Origin: Bacillota bacterium
GTDB lineage: Bacteria > Bacillota_E > JAJZYS01 > JAJYTV01
Direction of reading: 5' to 3'
Assembly (NCBI GenBank): GCA_021845645.1
Contig: JAJZVM010000019.1
Coordinates: 1-64,000, forward strand
Length of the DNA stretch: 64,000 nt
Within the stretch, counting starts at the first letter, position 1, and each line of letters begins with the position of its first letter. A model generated the notes under the pieces. It was given only the letters and a program-made list of their open reading frames with translations. It was not told the origin of the DNA and made no database searches. Shown one piece after another: positions 17,256 through 25,212 of the stretch. The translations under genes and the position numbers were made by a program.

Positions 17256-18553
17256 CTCTGGTCACCGCGCAGCTGGTCGCGCAGCATGAGGATGTCGAGC
17301 AGCCGCCCGGGTTCCGGGCGCCGCCGCGACCAGCGCTGCAGAATGAGCCGCGCCACGGCCTGGGGGTCATGCCAGGCGTAGGCGCTGTCCCTGGCCAGGA
17401 GCGGACCGGCCAGGACCTCGTAGCCGGCGCCCGAGAGACCCTGCTCGCTCCAGCGCACGACCTCGGCGTCGCGCCCGCGGTACCGGCTCGCCGTCTGCGG
17501 GTCCAGAGGCGTCTCGTTGACGACGACGCAGTCGACGAGTCCCGCCCCGGCATGCTCCACGATGGCTGCGAGGTGCTGCTCGGCCGTCATGCCGTCGGTC
17601 TCGCCAGGCTGCGTCATGATGTTCTGCACGTAGAAGCGCAGGGCATGCGAGCCGCGGATGGCGTCCGCGATGCCGCGCACGAGCAGGTTCGGCATCAGGC
17701 TCGTGAAGAGCGAACCTGGCGCGAGCACGATGATGTCCGCCTCGGCGAGCGCCTGCAGGGCCTCCCTGGTCGGTATCGCCGTCGCGGGCTCGAGCAGCAC
17801 GCGTCGGACCACGCCGCGCGCCTCCGGGATCCGCGACTCACCCTCGATCAGGCGCCCGTCCTGGAGCTGCGCCCGCAGCACGACCTGGTCGTCGGTCGCC
17901 GGCAGCACCTGGCCGCGCACCGCAAGCACCCGGCTGGAGGCGCGGATGGCCTCCTGCAGGTCGCCGGTGACGGTGCACATGGCGGCGAGAAACAGGTTCC
18001 CGAACGCGTGGCCCGAGAGGCCCTCTCCCGACGCGAAGCGATACTGGAAGAGGCGCTCGAGCAGAGGCTCCGTCTCCGCCAGCGCGAGGAGGCAATTGCG
18101 CAGATCCCCCGGCGGCGGTACGCCGAGTTCGCCGCGCAGCCGGCCGGAGCTGCCGCCATCGTCCGTGACCGCGACGATCGCGGTGATGTTCGAACTGTAC
18201 TGCTTGAGCCCGCGAAGCAGCACGGGCAACCCGGTGCCTCCGCCCAAGGCCACGATGCGCGGACCGCGCAGCAGGACCCGGGCACGCCAGTAGCTCTCGG
18301 CGATCTCGCCCTGGTCCGTCGGCATGAGGGCCGTCACAACCGACCGGATCAACTGGCGCACCGCGTAGACGCCGACGACGACGCCGACCAGGATCAGGGC
18401 CAAGTCCGGGCTGATCCGCCGGTGCGGCTCGTCCCAGGACCCGACGATCAGCACCGCCCCGACTGCGGCCAGCGCGACCGCGGCGACCAGCAGCGCCAGC
18501 CACCGCTTGAAGCGCAGCCCGGGCATCAGCCAGCGCAGGGCGCGGCCGGTCAC
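17252..18553 (-). CDS. yvcK: YvcK/GlmR gluconeogenesis factor with N-terminal membrane segments
   Basis: A protein of about 433 residues of the CofD/YvcK family, needed for growth on gluconeogenic carbon and for regulating cell-wall precursor flux; it binds UDP-GlcNAc. The nucleotide-sugar loop is IVALGGGTGLPVLLRGLK, followed by VTDDGGSSGRLR and GDLRNCLLAL. Two hydrophobic segments precede the domain (residues about 19-37 and 50-70), an extension absent from Bacillus YvcK, so this form should be membrane-anchored. GTG 18553 overlaps the rapZ stop; ATG 18526 is an alternative start. It lies between rapZ and whiA. Confidence 0.9.
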   Translation of the reverse strand: MTGRALRWLMPGLRFKRWLALLVAAVALAAVGAVLIVGSWDEPHRRISPDLALILVGVVVGVYAVRQLIRSVVTALMPTDQGEIAESYWRARVLLRGPRIVALGGGTGLPVLLRGLKQYSSNITAIVAVTDDGGSSGRLRGELGVPPPGDLRNCLLALAETEPLLERLFQYRFASGEGLSGHAFGNLFLAAMCTVTGDLQEAIRASSRVLAVRGQVLPATDDQVVLRAQLQDGRLIEGESRIPEARGVVRRVLLEPATAIPTREALQALAEADIIVLAPGSLFTSLMPNLLVRGIADAIRGSHALRFYVQNIMTQPGETDGMTAEQHLAAIVEHAGAGLVDCVVVNETPLDPQTASRYRGRDAEVVRWSEQGLSGAGYEVLAGPLLARDSAYAWHDPQAVARLILQRWSRRRPEPGRLLDILMLRDQLRGDQR

Positions 18554-19416
18554 GAGGTACCCGCCACCCGCACGCGGTCGCGGTGCTCGACGCTGATGCG
18601 CCGTCCCGACCCGCGCAGGCTGAGCGCGAGCTCCTCGACGACGACCACGCTGCGGTGCTGCCCGCCGGTGCAGCCGATGGCGACGACCACCTGCGACTTG
18701 CCCTCCTGGCTGTACTGCGGCAGCAGGAACTCGATCAGCGTCGCAAGGCGGGTCAGAAGCTCCTGCGCGATCGGCCAGCGCAGAACGTACTCCCGCACCT
18801 CGTCGTCGAGCCCTGTGCGGTGGCGCAGTTCCTGCACGTAGTTGGGGTTCGGCAGGAAGCGCACGTCGAAGACGAGGTCCGCGTCGAGCGGCAGGCCGTG
18901 CTTGAAGCCGAACGAGACGAGCTGCACCAACAACGCGTCCTCGCTGCCGCTTGCCGCAAAGATCCGGCCGAGCTCGGTGCGCAGCTGCCTCGTCGTGAGG
19001 TCGGACGTGTCCACGACGATGTGCGCCCAGCCGCGCACCTCCTCGAGCTGGCGCCGCTCGAGCCGGATGGCCTCCAGAACGCGGCCCTCGGCGGCGAGCG
19101 GGTGGCGCCTGCGCGTTTCCTTGTAGCGGTGCAGGAGCACCTCCTCGCGCGCCTCGAGGAACAGGATGCGATAGCGGACGCCGCGCTCCGCGAGCGCGGT
19201 CAGTGCCGCCAGCACGCGGTCGAAAAAGGCCTGGCCGCGCGTGTCGATAGCCACGGCCACCTTGTCGATGCGCTGCTGCGCGTCGAGCAGCTCGAGAAAC
19301 TTGCCGATGAGATCGGGCGGCAGGTTCTCGACGCAGAAGTAGCCCATGTCCTCGAGCGCATGCATGGCCTGGCTCTTGCCAGCTCCGGAGAGTCCTGTGA
19401 CGACGATGAATTCCAT
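18550..19416 (-). CDS. rapZ: RNase adapter/nucleotide-binding protein RapZ (YvcJ)
   Basis: A 288-residue P-loop protein. Walker A is GLSGAGKS at residues 8-15. The C-terminal half has the conserved FGFKHGLPLDADLVFDVRFLPNP region and AIGCTGGQHRSV, the metabolite-binding motif. In enteric bacteria RapZ controls glmS mRNA decay; in Bacillus YvcJ affects competence. The start is ATG 19416. It is followed by yvcK and whiA with overlapping ends. Together with glmM and cdaA downstream, the operon gathers several genes tied to amino-sugar metabolism. Confidence 0.94.
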   Translation of the reverse strand: MEFIVVTGLSGAGKSQAMHALEDMGYFCVENLPPDLIGKFLELLDAQQRIDKVAVAIDTRGQAFFDRVLAALTALAERGVRYRILFLEAREEVLLHRYKETRRRHPLAAEGRVLEAIRLERRQLEEVRGWAHIVVDTSDLTTRQLRTELGRIFAASGSEDALLVQLVSFGFKHGLPLDADLVFDVRFLPNPNYVQELRHRTGLDDEVREYVLRWPIAQELLTRLATLIEFLLPQYSQEGKSQVVVAIGCTGGQHRSVVVVEELALSLRGSGRRISVEHRDRVRVAGTS

Positions 19417-19434
19417 GCGCGCCCCTCCCAGCCT

Positions 19435-20514
19435 TCAGTCGCAAAGACTTGCGAGCACGGCCTCATGGAATCGCTGGCGGGCAGCCTTCAGTCCGGACTC
19501 TGGACGCCTGCGCGGGTGCACGCGGTTCGTCAGCAGCACCATCAGCAGCTCTTCGCCCGGTGCCACGGCGAACGACGTCCCGGTGAACCCCGTATGGCCC
19601 CACAGCGCCAGGGGGCGCGACCGGTCGTCCCGGCCTCCCCAATAGAATAGCCCCAGAGACCGCCGATCGACAGCGGTCGTCTGCGCAGAGAGCATCAGGC
19701 GTACCGACTCCTCGGGCAGGAAGCGTCCCAGGCGGCCGACGCCGCCATCCAGGAGGGCCTGGGCGAAGCTGGCGACGTCGAGCGCCGGCGCAAAGAGACC
19801 CGCATGGCCTGCGGGCGTGCCCATCAGCCGTGCCTTGCCGTCGTGCACGACGCCGGTGAGCGCCTCCCCCGCCAAGGCCTCGCTCGGCACCAGCAGGGCG
19901 TCCTCGCCGTATGGCCAGAAGCGGGTGCCGTGGAGTCCGAGGGGTGCCTGCACAATGCGCGCGAACAGCGCGGCGAGGGGTTCGCCGCCTGCCGCCTGCG
20001 CGGCGAGCCCCAAGAGGTAGTAGCCGAGATCGGAATAGACGACTCCAGTGCGCGGTACATCGCCGATCGCCTGCAGCAGGGCCCGATGGCGCTCCCCAGG
20101 GGGGGCCGCCCACGCGATGTCGGCCGACGGCGGCAGTCCGCCCTGGTGCGTCAGGAGGTCGAGCATGGTGCGCTCCGACACGAAGTGGTCCTTGGTCCAG
20201 GGCAGGAGGGAACCGATCTCCGCGTTCAGATCGACCGCGCCGTCGGCCGCCAGCCGCAGCACCACGGGGGCGGTGCAGATCGCCTTGGTCAGCGAGGCGA
20301 GGTCGAAGACGGCGTCGTGGGTCATTGCCCGCTCGGGCGCGACCTGCCGCAAGCCGAGGGCCCATGCGGCCGCGATCACCGCACGGCGCGCCACGATAGC
20401 CACCGCCCCAGGGAACGCATCCTCGACGATTCCCTCTTCCAAGGCCAGCCGGGCCGCCTCGAGACCGCCGGGCTCGAGGCCGGCCTCCTCCGGCCGTCCG
20501 AAGCGCAGGCTCAT
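19435..20514 (-). CDS. serine hydrolase of the class C beta-lactamase/esterase family
   Basis: A 359-residue protein with the SxxK nucleophile motif SLTK (Ser74, Lys77), the YxN-like YSDLGYYLLG, and HTG (GHTGFTG) near the C-terminus. These are the marks of the beta-lactamase-related (PF00144) serine hydrolases, which include D-aminopeptidases and esterases acting on cell-wall fragments. No signal peptide is seen, so it should be cytoplasmic. Wall-recycling hydrolases of this class often sit with muramic-acid genes; here it is in an operon with rapZ, yvcK and glmM. It overlaps the HAD gene upstream by 4 bp. Confidence 0.82.
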   Translation of the reverse strand: MSLRFGRPEEAGLEPGGLEAARLALEEGIVEDAFPGAVAIVARRAVIAAAWALGLRQVAPERAMTHDAVFDLASLTKAICTAPVVLRLAADGAVDLNAEIGSLLPWTKDHFVSERTMLDLLTHQGGLPPSADIAWAAPPGERHRALLQAIGDVPRTGVVYSDLGYYLLGLAAQAAGGEPLAALFARIVQAPLGLHGTRFWPYGEDALLVPSEALAGEALTGVVHDGKARLMGTPAGHAGLFAPALDVASFAQALLDGGVGRLGRFLPEESVRLMLSAQTTAVDRRSLGLFYWGGRDDRSRPLALWGHTGFTGTSFAVAPGEELLMVLLTNRVHPRRRPESGLKAARQRFHEAVLASLCD

Positions 20515-21299
20515 CTGCCGAGCTCCAGCGCGAGCGCTGCCGCAAGATCCGGCGGCGGCGGCAGCAGGAGAGGCCCCAGCTCGCGTACGGCCGCGGCCGC
20601 CGTGCGCGGCGCAAATGCGCGCCCGACGATGCGCAACATCTCGACGTCGTTCTCCGCGTCGCCCGCCGCGGCCACCTCGTCGAGGCGCAGGCCCAGGCGC
20701 TCAGCCAGTGCCCGCAGCGCGACACCCTTGTCCACGCCAGGCGGAACAATCTCCACGAAGTCCGGTTCGGAGCGGAAGCACTCGATCCGCTCCGCGAGTT
20801 CCAGGCGAAGGGCCTCCATCAACTGGCCCGTGGCTCCGGGGTCCAGCAGCGCCAGGAGCTTCTGGGGCTCCTCGGACATGCGTGCCTCATCCACGAGCTG
20901 GGCTGTGACCCTGGTTCGCCGCGCGTACGCCTCCGTGCGGGCGGTGCGCCTGAGGATGCGCAGCTCGCCCTTGACATACCCCTGCACCTCCGCTCCCGCA
21001 CCAAGGCAGATCTCGACTGCCCGACGCGCCGCAGTAGGCGCGATGGCCTGTTGCCAGAGCGGCGCGTCACCGGTCGGATAGGCCCATAGCTCGGCGCCGT
21101 TCAGGGCGATGATGAAGCCCCGGTCGACGCCCATGTCCTTGAGCACCAGCGCCGCCGACTGCACCATGCGGCCCGTGGCGATCGCCACCTGGACGCCGCG
21201 TCGGCCGAGTTCGGCGAAGGCGGCCCGCGCCTCGCGCGCGCCGCGGCCGTCCCGCGCGATCAGGGTGCCATCGAGGTCGACCGCAACCAGCCGGATCAC
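20511..21299 (-). CDS. HAD hydrolase, Cof/YidA type
   Basis: A 262-residue phosphatase. Motif I is DLDGTL (nucleophile Asp8, acid Asp10), motif II lies in VAIATGRM, and motifs III and IV are in DKGVALRALAERLG and GDAENDVEML. The cap domain between them is the IIB type, as in Cof-like sugar phosphatases. The start is GTG 21299, overlapping the stop of the membrane protein gene (GTGA). The substrate is probably a sugar phosphate or cofactor phosphate and cannot be narrowed further. Confidence 0.85.
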   Translation of the reverse strand: MIRLVAVDLDGTLIARDGRGAREARAAFAELGRRGVQVAIATGRMVQSAALVLKDMGVDRGFIIALNGAELWAYPTGDAPLWQQAIAPTAARRAVEICLGAGAEVQGYVKGELRILRRTARTEAYARRTRVTAQLVDEARMSEEPQKLLALLDPGATGQLMEALRLELAERIECFRSEPDFVEIVPPGVDKGVALRALAERLGLRLDEVAAAGDAENDVEMLRIVGRAFAPRTAAAAVRELGPLLLPPPPDLAAALALELGR

Positions 21300-21637
21300 A
21301 GCGCCCGCCAGAGGGCGCCGAGTACGGCGCTCAGCACGCCGACGAGGAACGCGCCAAGGATCGCGGGCCAGAAGCCGCGGACCTGGAAACCCGGAGTGAA
21401 GCCGGCGGCGATCAGGAAGACGACACCGTTGACCACGAGGGTGAAGAGGCCGAGCGTCAGGAGGTTGATGGGAAGCGTCAGGAGCAGAAGGATCGGCCGG
21501 ACGAGCAGGTTCGCAAGGCCAAGCACCACGGCCGCGAGCAGCGCAACCCAGAAGCTGCGCACCTGCACGCCGATGCCGAGTAGTGCGACGATATAGATGC
21601 TGACGGCAGAGATGAGCCATCGTGCGATCATGGGCAC
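21296..21637 (-). CDS. PF04020-type four-helix membrane protein (phage-holin-like family)
   Basis: A 113-residue hydrophobic protein with four predicted membrane helices. The segment LLAAVVLGLANLLVRPILLLLTLP and the later LGLFTLVVNGVVFLIAA are typical of the family often labelled phage holin family protein, whose function is unknown. It is not evidence of a prophage; such genes are common in chromosomes. GTG 21637 or the ATG two codons later may start it. It is the first gene of the long operon that runs to glmM. Confidence 0.75.
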   Translation of the reverse strand: MPMIARWLISAVSIYIVALLGIGVQVRSFWVALLAAVVLGLANLLVRPILLLLTLPINLLTLGLFTLVVNGVVFLIAAGFTPGFQVRGFWPAILGAFLVGVLSAVLGALWRAL

Positions 21638-21690
21638 TTTTGGCCGCGCGGCGAGCGGCCTTCCCCCTTGCCAAGACTCGAAACAGTCTG

Positions 21691-21720
21691 ATCGTACCCT
21701 TATAGAGCCTATTCCCTCAA
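21691..21720 (-). promoter_or_regulatory. probable promoter of the long operon (membrane protein to glmM)
   Basis: On the minus strand, TTGAGG (21720-21715), an 18-nt spacer and TACGAT (21696-21691) fit a sigma-A promoter about 55 nt before the first start codon. The local sequence is AT-richer than its surroundings. Confidence 0.5.
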
Positions 21721-21853
21721 CTCGTCGGGACCCGCGCAGCGGCCTGCAGGGATCGCCACGGATGAGCCCACGCCCGTGCGAGCACCGGTGATCGCCCGCC
21801 TGTCCTCCCGAACGCCCCCGCAGCCTCTGGCCTGCCGTCCTGGCGGCCGACCT

Positions 21854-21893
21854 CCAGCGAAGCCCCGGCGGCGTGCCGCCGGGGCTTCGCTGG
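21854..21893. repeat. perfect 19-bp hairpin in a divergent intergenic region
   Basis: CCAGCGAAGCCCCGGCGGC is followed after two bases by its exact complement. It looks like a terminator stem but has no T-run and lies between two divergent genes, where no known transcript ends. The rest of 21638-22107 holds the promoter above, a 9-6-9 palindrome and no gene. Confidence 0.7.
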
Positions 21894-22052
21894 CATCTCT
21901 TCGTCGACAGCCCTGGGCGGCATCAGAGGCATCCGGCCCCATCCCTCACAAATTTGGCGCCTGCGTACATGCTCATCTCCCTCCTCCAGTTCCTCCACCC
22001 TCGTGCCTTCTCAAGAGCAAACAGGGGGTTCGACATAGGACTTTCCTTACGT

Positions 22053-22076
22053 CAACTTATAGACGGATATAAGTTG
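22053..22076. promoter_or_regulatory. palindrome upstream of the GH18 gene, operator-like
   Basis: CAACTTATA and TATAAGTTG form perfect 9-bp arms around a 6-nt spacer, about 30 bp before the GTG start of the GH18 gene. AT-rich arms in this GC-rich DNA suggest a regulator site overlapping the promoter. Confidence 0.5.
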
Positions 22077-22107
22077 TCGGTTGCGGCCTAGCAAGGAGGA
22101 ACCCGCC

Positions 22108-23262
22108 GTGCGCATCGCGCTGAGCTTGACGGTCTCCATGGCCCTGACGCTGGCGGCAGCAGCCGTCACTGTTCCCCTCCGCCCTGCCGTGACGACCGCG
22201 GCGCCGCCTGCGAGCAGGTCCGCCGCGACCCGTGGGACAGCACCGTTGGCAGCTTCCCGGGCAACCGCGCCCAAGACGGCCGCCGCCAGCACCAACGGCA
22301 CGACGTCGGCCCCGCAGGCGACCGCCGCGGCGACCCTGGCACCGGCGAAGCCGTTCGTGCTCGGATACTACCTGCCGGGCAGCGGATCGGCGGAGAGCTT
22401 CGGCGCGCACTACGCCGAGATCGACGCCATCGCACCGCTCTGGTTCGGCATCCACGCCGACGGCAGCGTCCAGCATCGCAGCGGCGGCAGCCTCGCCACC
22501 ATCGTCGACCTCGCGCACAGCCACGGCCGGAAGGTCTTCGTGCTCGTCACCAACATGGCGCAGGACCGCATCCTCGTGAACGCGACGCTTCGCCAGACGG
22601 CTGTGCGGAATTTGGTCAGCGCGGTGCTGGCGAATCACCTCGACGGGGTCAATATCGACTTCGAGAGCATCGACGGTAGCGATGCGCAAGGGCTCGTCGA
22701 CTTCGTCTCCGCCGTCCACAGGCTGCTGGCACCGCATGGCCTCCTGACGACGGTCGCCGTCGGGCCGCGCAGCTCGACACAGCTGGCGATCAGCGACGAG
22801 TCGGACGCGTACAACTACGCCGCGCTCGGCCGCGTCGCGGACTACGTCGTGCTGATGACCTACGACGAGCACTGCCCGCCCGGCGGCGCCGGACCGATCG
22901 CAGGCCTGCCCTGGACGAAGAACGTCGTGAACTACGCCGTGTCGCAGATGCCCCCGTCGAAGATCCTGCTCGGGATCGCGGCGTACGGCTACGACTGGTC
23001 GCAGCCAGGCACCCCGACCGTCACCGCGAGCCAGGCGATCTCCCAGATCGATGCCGGCGGCGTGCAGCTCGGCTGGAGCCAGACGGCCGAGGAGCCCTAC
23101 TACACCTCGGGCTCCCATGACGTCTGGTTCGAGGACAGCTACAGCGCAGCACCCAAATTCCGTCTCGTCACGAACGACCACCTGGGCGGCATCGCGCTCT
23201 GGTACCTGGGCGCGGAAGACAGCCAGTTCTGGCCGACCGTGCAGGCAGACCTGCTCAAGTAG
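22108..23262 (+). CDS. secreted GH18 glycoside hydrolase (YaaH/SleL-like)
   Basis: A 384-residue protein. Residues 1-25 form a signal peptide, residues 26-80 are an Ala/Thr/Pro-rich linker, and the GH18 barrel begins at FVLGYYLPG. The catalytic motif is DGVNIDFE (179-186), with Glu186 as the acid/base; YVVLMTYDEH and the C-terminal GGIALWYLGAEDSQFW are also typical. This subtype includes spore cortex-lytic and germination enzymes such as YaaH and SleL. The LysM domains usual in those are absent. GTG 22108 has a perfect AAGGAGG site 8 nt upstream. A spore or wall role is inference from the subfamily. Confidence 0.85.
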   Translation: MRIALSLTVSMALTLAAAAVTVPLRPAVTTAAPPASRSAATRGTAPLAASRATAPKTAAASTNGTTSAPQATAAATLAPAKPFVLGYYLPGSGSAESFGAHYAEIDAIAPLWFGIHADGSVQHRSGGSLATIVDLAHSHGRKVFVLVTNMAQDRILVNATLRQTAVRNLVSAVLANHLDGVNIDFESIDGSDAQGLVDFVSAVHRLLAPHGLLTTVAVGPRSSTQLAISDESDAYNYAALGRVADYVVLMTYDEHCPPGGAGPIAGLPWTKNVVNYAVSQMPPSKILLGIAAYGYDWSQPGTPTVTASQAISQIDAGGVQLGWSQTAEEPYYTSGSHDVWFEDSYSAAPKFRLVTNDHLGGIALWYLGAEDSQFWPTVQADLLK

Positions 23263-23267
23263 GCCCG

Positions 23268-23306
23268 GGAAGGACGTCCGCAGCGCCTGGCCGCGGACGT
23301 CCTTCC
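23268..23306. terminator. hairpin between the GH18 gene and uvrC
   Basis: Perfect 14-bp arms (GGAAGGACGTCCGC and its complement) with an 11-nt loop, 6 bp after the GH18 stop and between convergent genes. There is no T-run. Confidence 0.65.
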
Positions 23307-23390
23307 TGAACACCCACGGGCTCAACCTGCTCATGCCGCGGTTCTAGCTGGCCACCTCGCGCGGCGCGCCCCGCCGCGCGCAACCGCTTC

Positions 23391-25211
23391 CTAGCCGATC
23401 TCCTCCTTGAGTCGCTTCGCGAGGCTCAAGGTGAAGCCCCGCACCGCCGCGATCTCCTCCACGGTCGCCGCCTGCACGCCGCGCAACGAGCCAAAGCGCT
23501 CGATGAGGGCGCGCCTGCGCTTCGGGCCGATTCCCGGCACGTCGTCCAGGCGCGAGTGCAGCTGCGCCCGCGAGCGCCGGGAGCGGTGCAGCCCGAGCGC
23601 GAAGCGGTGCGACTCGTCACGCACCTGCTGCAGCAGCGTGCGCCCGGGATGCCCTTCGCCCAGTTGCAGCGGCTCCGACTCGTGGGGCAGGTAGATCTCT
23701 TCGTGTTGCTTGGCGAGCGAGCAGGTCGGCAGGTCTTCGAGACCGAGCTCCTGCAGGACGGAGAGCACCGCGCCCAGTTGCCCTTTGCCGCCGTCGATCA
23801 GGAGAAGGTCGGGAAACTCGGAGAACTTCCCGCCGCCCTCGTGCTGTTCGCGCTGCCCTCGCCGGAAGCGCCTGCCCACCGCCTCGGCCAAGGACGCGAA
23901 GTCGTTCGGCCCCTCCACGCTCTTGATGCGGAAGCGGCGGTACTCCCCATAGGCGGGCTCGCCGTCGATGAACACCACCATCGACGCGACGCTCTCGCGA
24001 CCCTGGGTGTTCGAGATGTCGAAGCCCTCGATGCGCCGCGGTGGCGCATCGAGGCCGAGCGCCTCCTGCAGGGCCTCCATCATGCGGCGCGGCCTGCCCT
24101 CGCGGTCGGACAGGACGATCTCCTGCAAGGCGACGCGCGCGTTCTCCGCCGCGAGCGCCAGCTGCGTCTGACCGGTGCCGCGCCGCGGCACCTTGAGCTG
24201 CACCTGGGCACCTCGCCGCTCCTGCAGCCACTGCGCCACGACATCCTGCTCCTCCGGCAGGATCGGCACCAGCACCTCGCGCGGCGGCCTCTCAAGCGCA
24301 TAGTGCAGGGCGAGTGCGGCGGACAGCACTTCCGGATCACCGTCCTCATCGCTCACCCGCAGGACATAGCGCTCGCGCCCCACGAGTTTGCCCTCGCGCA
24401 CGCGGAAAACCTGCACCACCGCCTGGCCGCCCTCGCGGGCGAGTCCGACCACGTCGCGGTCCTGGACGCGTCCGGAATCCACCTGCTGCACGGGACTCGT
24501 CACATACTCGACGGCGCGGATGCGGTCGCGGAGCTCTGCCGCCTCCTCGAAGCGCAGCGCCTCCGCCGCGATGTCCATCTGCTGGCGCAAGCGGACCAGC
24601 AGTTCCTCGGGATGACCGGAGAGGAAGTCGAGTGCCTGTCGCACGATATCGCCGTAGTCGTCTTGCGAAATGTGGCCGACGCAGGGCGCCCGGCAGCGGC
24701 CGATGTGGTAGAGGAGGCACGGCCGCGCAGCCGTCCTGAGCTTCTGGTCCGAGCAGGTGCGCATGGGGAACACGCGCCGCATGATGCGCAGGGTCTCCTG
24801 CATCCGGCCAGAGCTGGGGAAGGGCCCGAAGTACCGAGCGCCGTCCGGCTGCACCCTGCGCACGACGAGGAGGCGCGGAAAGGCTTCCTGCGTCACCTTG
24901 AGGTAGGGATAGTGCTTGTCGTCCTTCAGCAGGACGTTGTACTTCGGCCGGTGCTCCTTGATGAGGTTCTGCTCGAGAAGGAGCGCCTCCACCTCGCTGC
25001 GCGCGACGATGAATTCCAGACGCTCCGCATCCTGCACGAGGCGGATCGTCTTGGCCGCGAGGCCCCGCGAAGACTGGAAGTAGCTGCGGGTGCGTGACCG
25101 CAGGTTCTTCGCCTTGCCGACGTAGAGAACGGTGCCGTCCGCCCCGCGGAACAGGTAGACCCCGGGACGCTCCGGCATGGCGCGAGCCGCCTCGCGCAGC
25201 TCCTCGAACAC
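23391..25211 (-). CDS. uvrC: excinuclease ABC subunit C
   Basis: A 606-residue nuclease that makes both incisions in nucleotide excision repair. The GIY-YIG domain starts at RPGVYLFRGADGTVLYVGKA. A central UvrB-binding UVR motif lies at QQMDIAAEALRFEEAAELRDR. The RNase H-like endonuclease domain includes GFDISNTQGRESVASMVVF and LLIDGGKGQL. The tandem helix-hairpin-helix at the C-terminus reads DVPGIGPKRRRALIERFGS. GTG 25211 lies 1 nt after the uvrA stop; the open frame further upstream lies inside uvrA and is rejected. Pairing with uvrA as an operon is unusual but sensible. Confidence 0.93.
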   Translation of the reverse strand: MFEELREAARAMPERPGVYLFRGADGTVLYVGKAKNLRSRTRSYFQSSRGLAAKTIRLVQDAERLEFIVARSEVEALLLEQNLIKEHRPKYNVLLKDDKHYPYLKVTQEAFPRLLVVRRVQPDGARYFGPFPSSGRMQETLRIMRRVFPMRTCSDQKLRTAARPCLLYHIGRCRAPCVGHISQDDYGDIVRQALDFLSGHPEELLVRLRQQMDIAAEALRFEEAAELRDRIRAVEYVTSPVQQVDSGRVQDRDVVGLAREGGQAVVQVFRVREGKLVGRERYVLRVSDEDGDPEVLSAALALHYALERPPREVLVPILPEEQDVVAQWLQERRGAQVQLKVPRRGTGQTQLALAAENARVALQEIVLSDREGRPRRMMEALQEALGLDAPPRRIEGFDISNTQGRESVASMVVFIDGEPAYGEYRRFRIKSVEGPNDFASLAEAVGRRFRRGQREQHEGGGKFSEFPDLLLIDGGKGQLGAVLSVLQELGLEDLPTCSLAKQHEEIYLPHESEPLQLGEGHPGRTLLQQVRDESHRFALGLHRSRRSRAQLHSRLDDVPGIGPKRRRALIERFGSLRGVQAATVEEIAAVRGFTLSLAKRLKEEIG

Positions 25212-25212
25212 C

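Noticed and set aside
21296..21637. Prophage signal from the holin-like gene
   Set aside because: The family is common in bacterial chromosomes, and no phage genes surround it.
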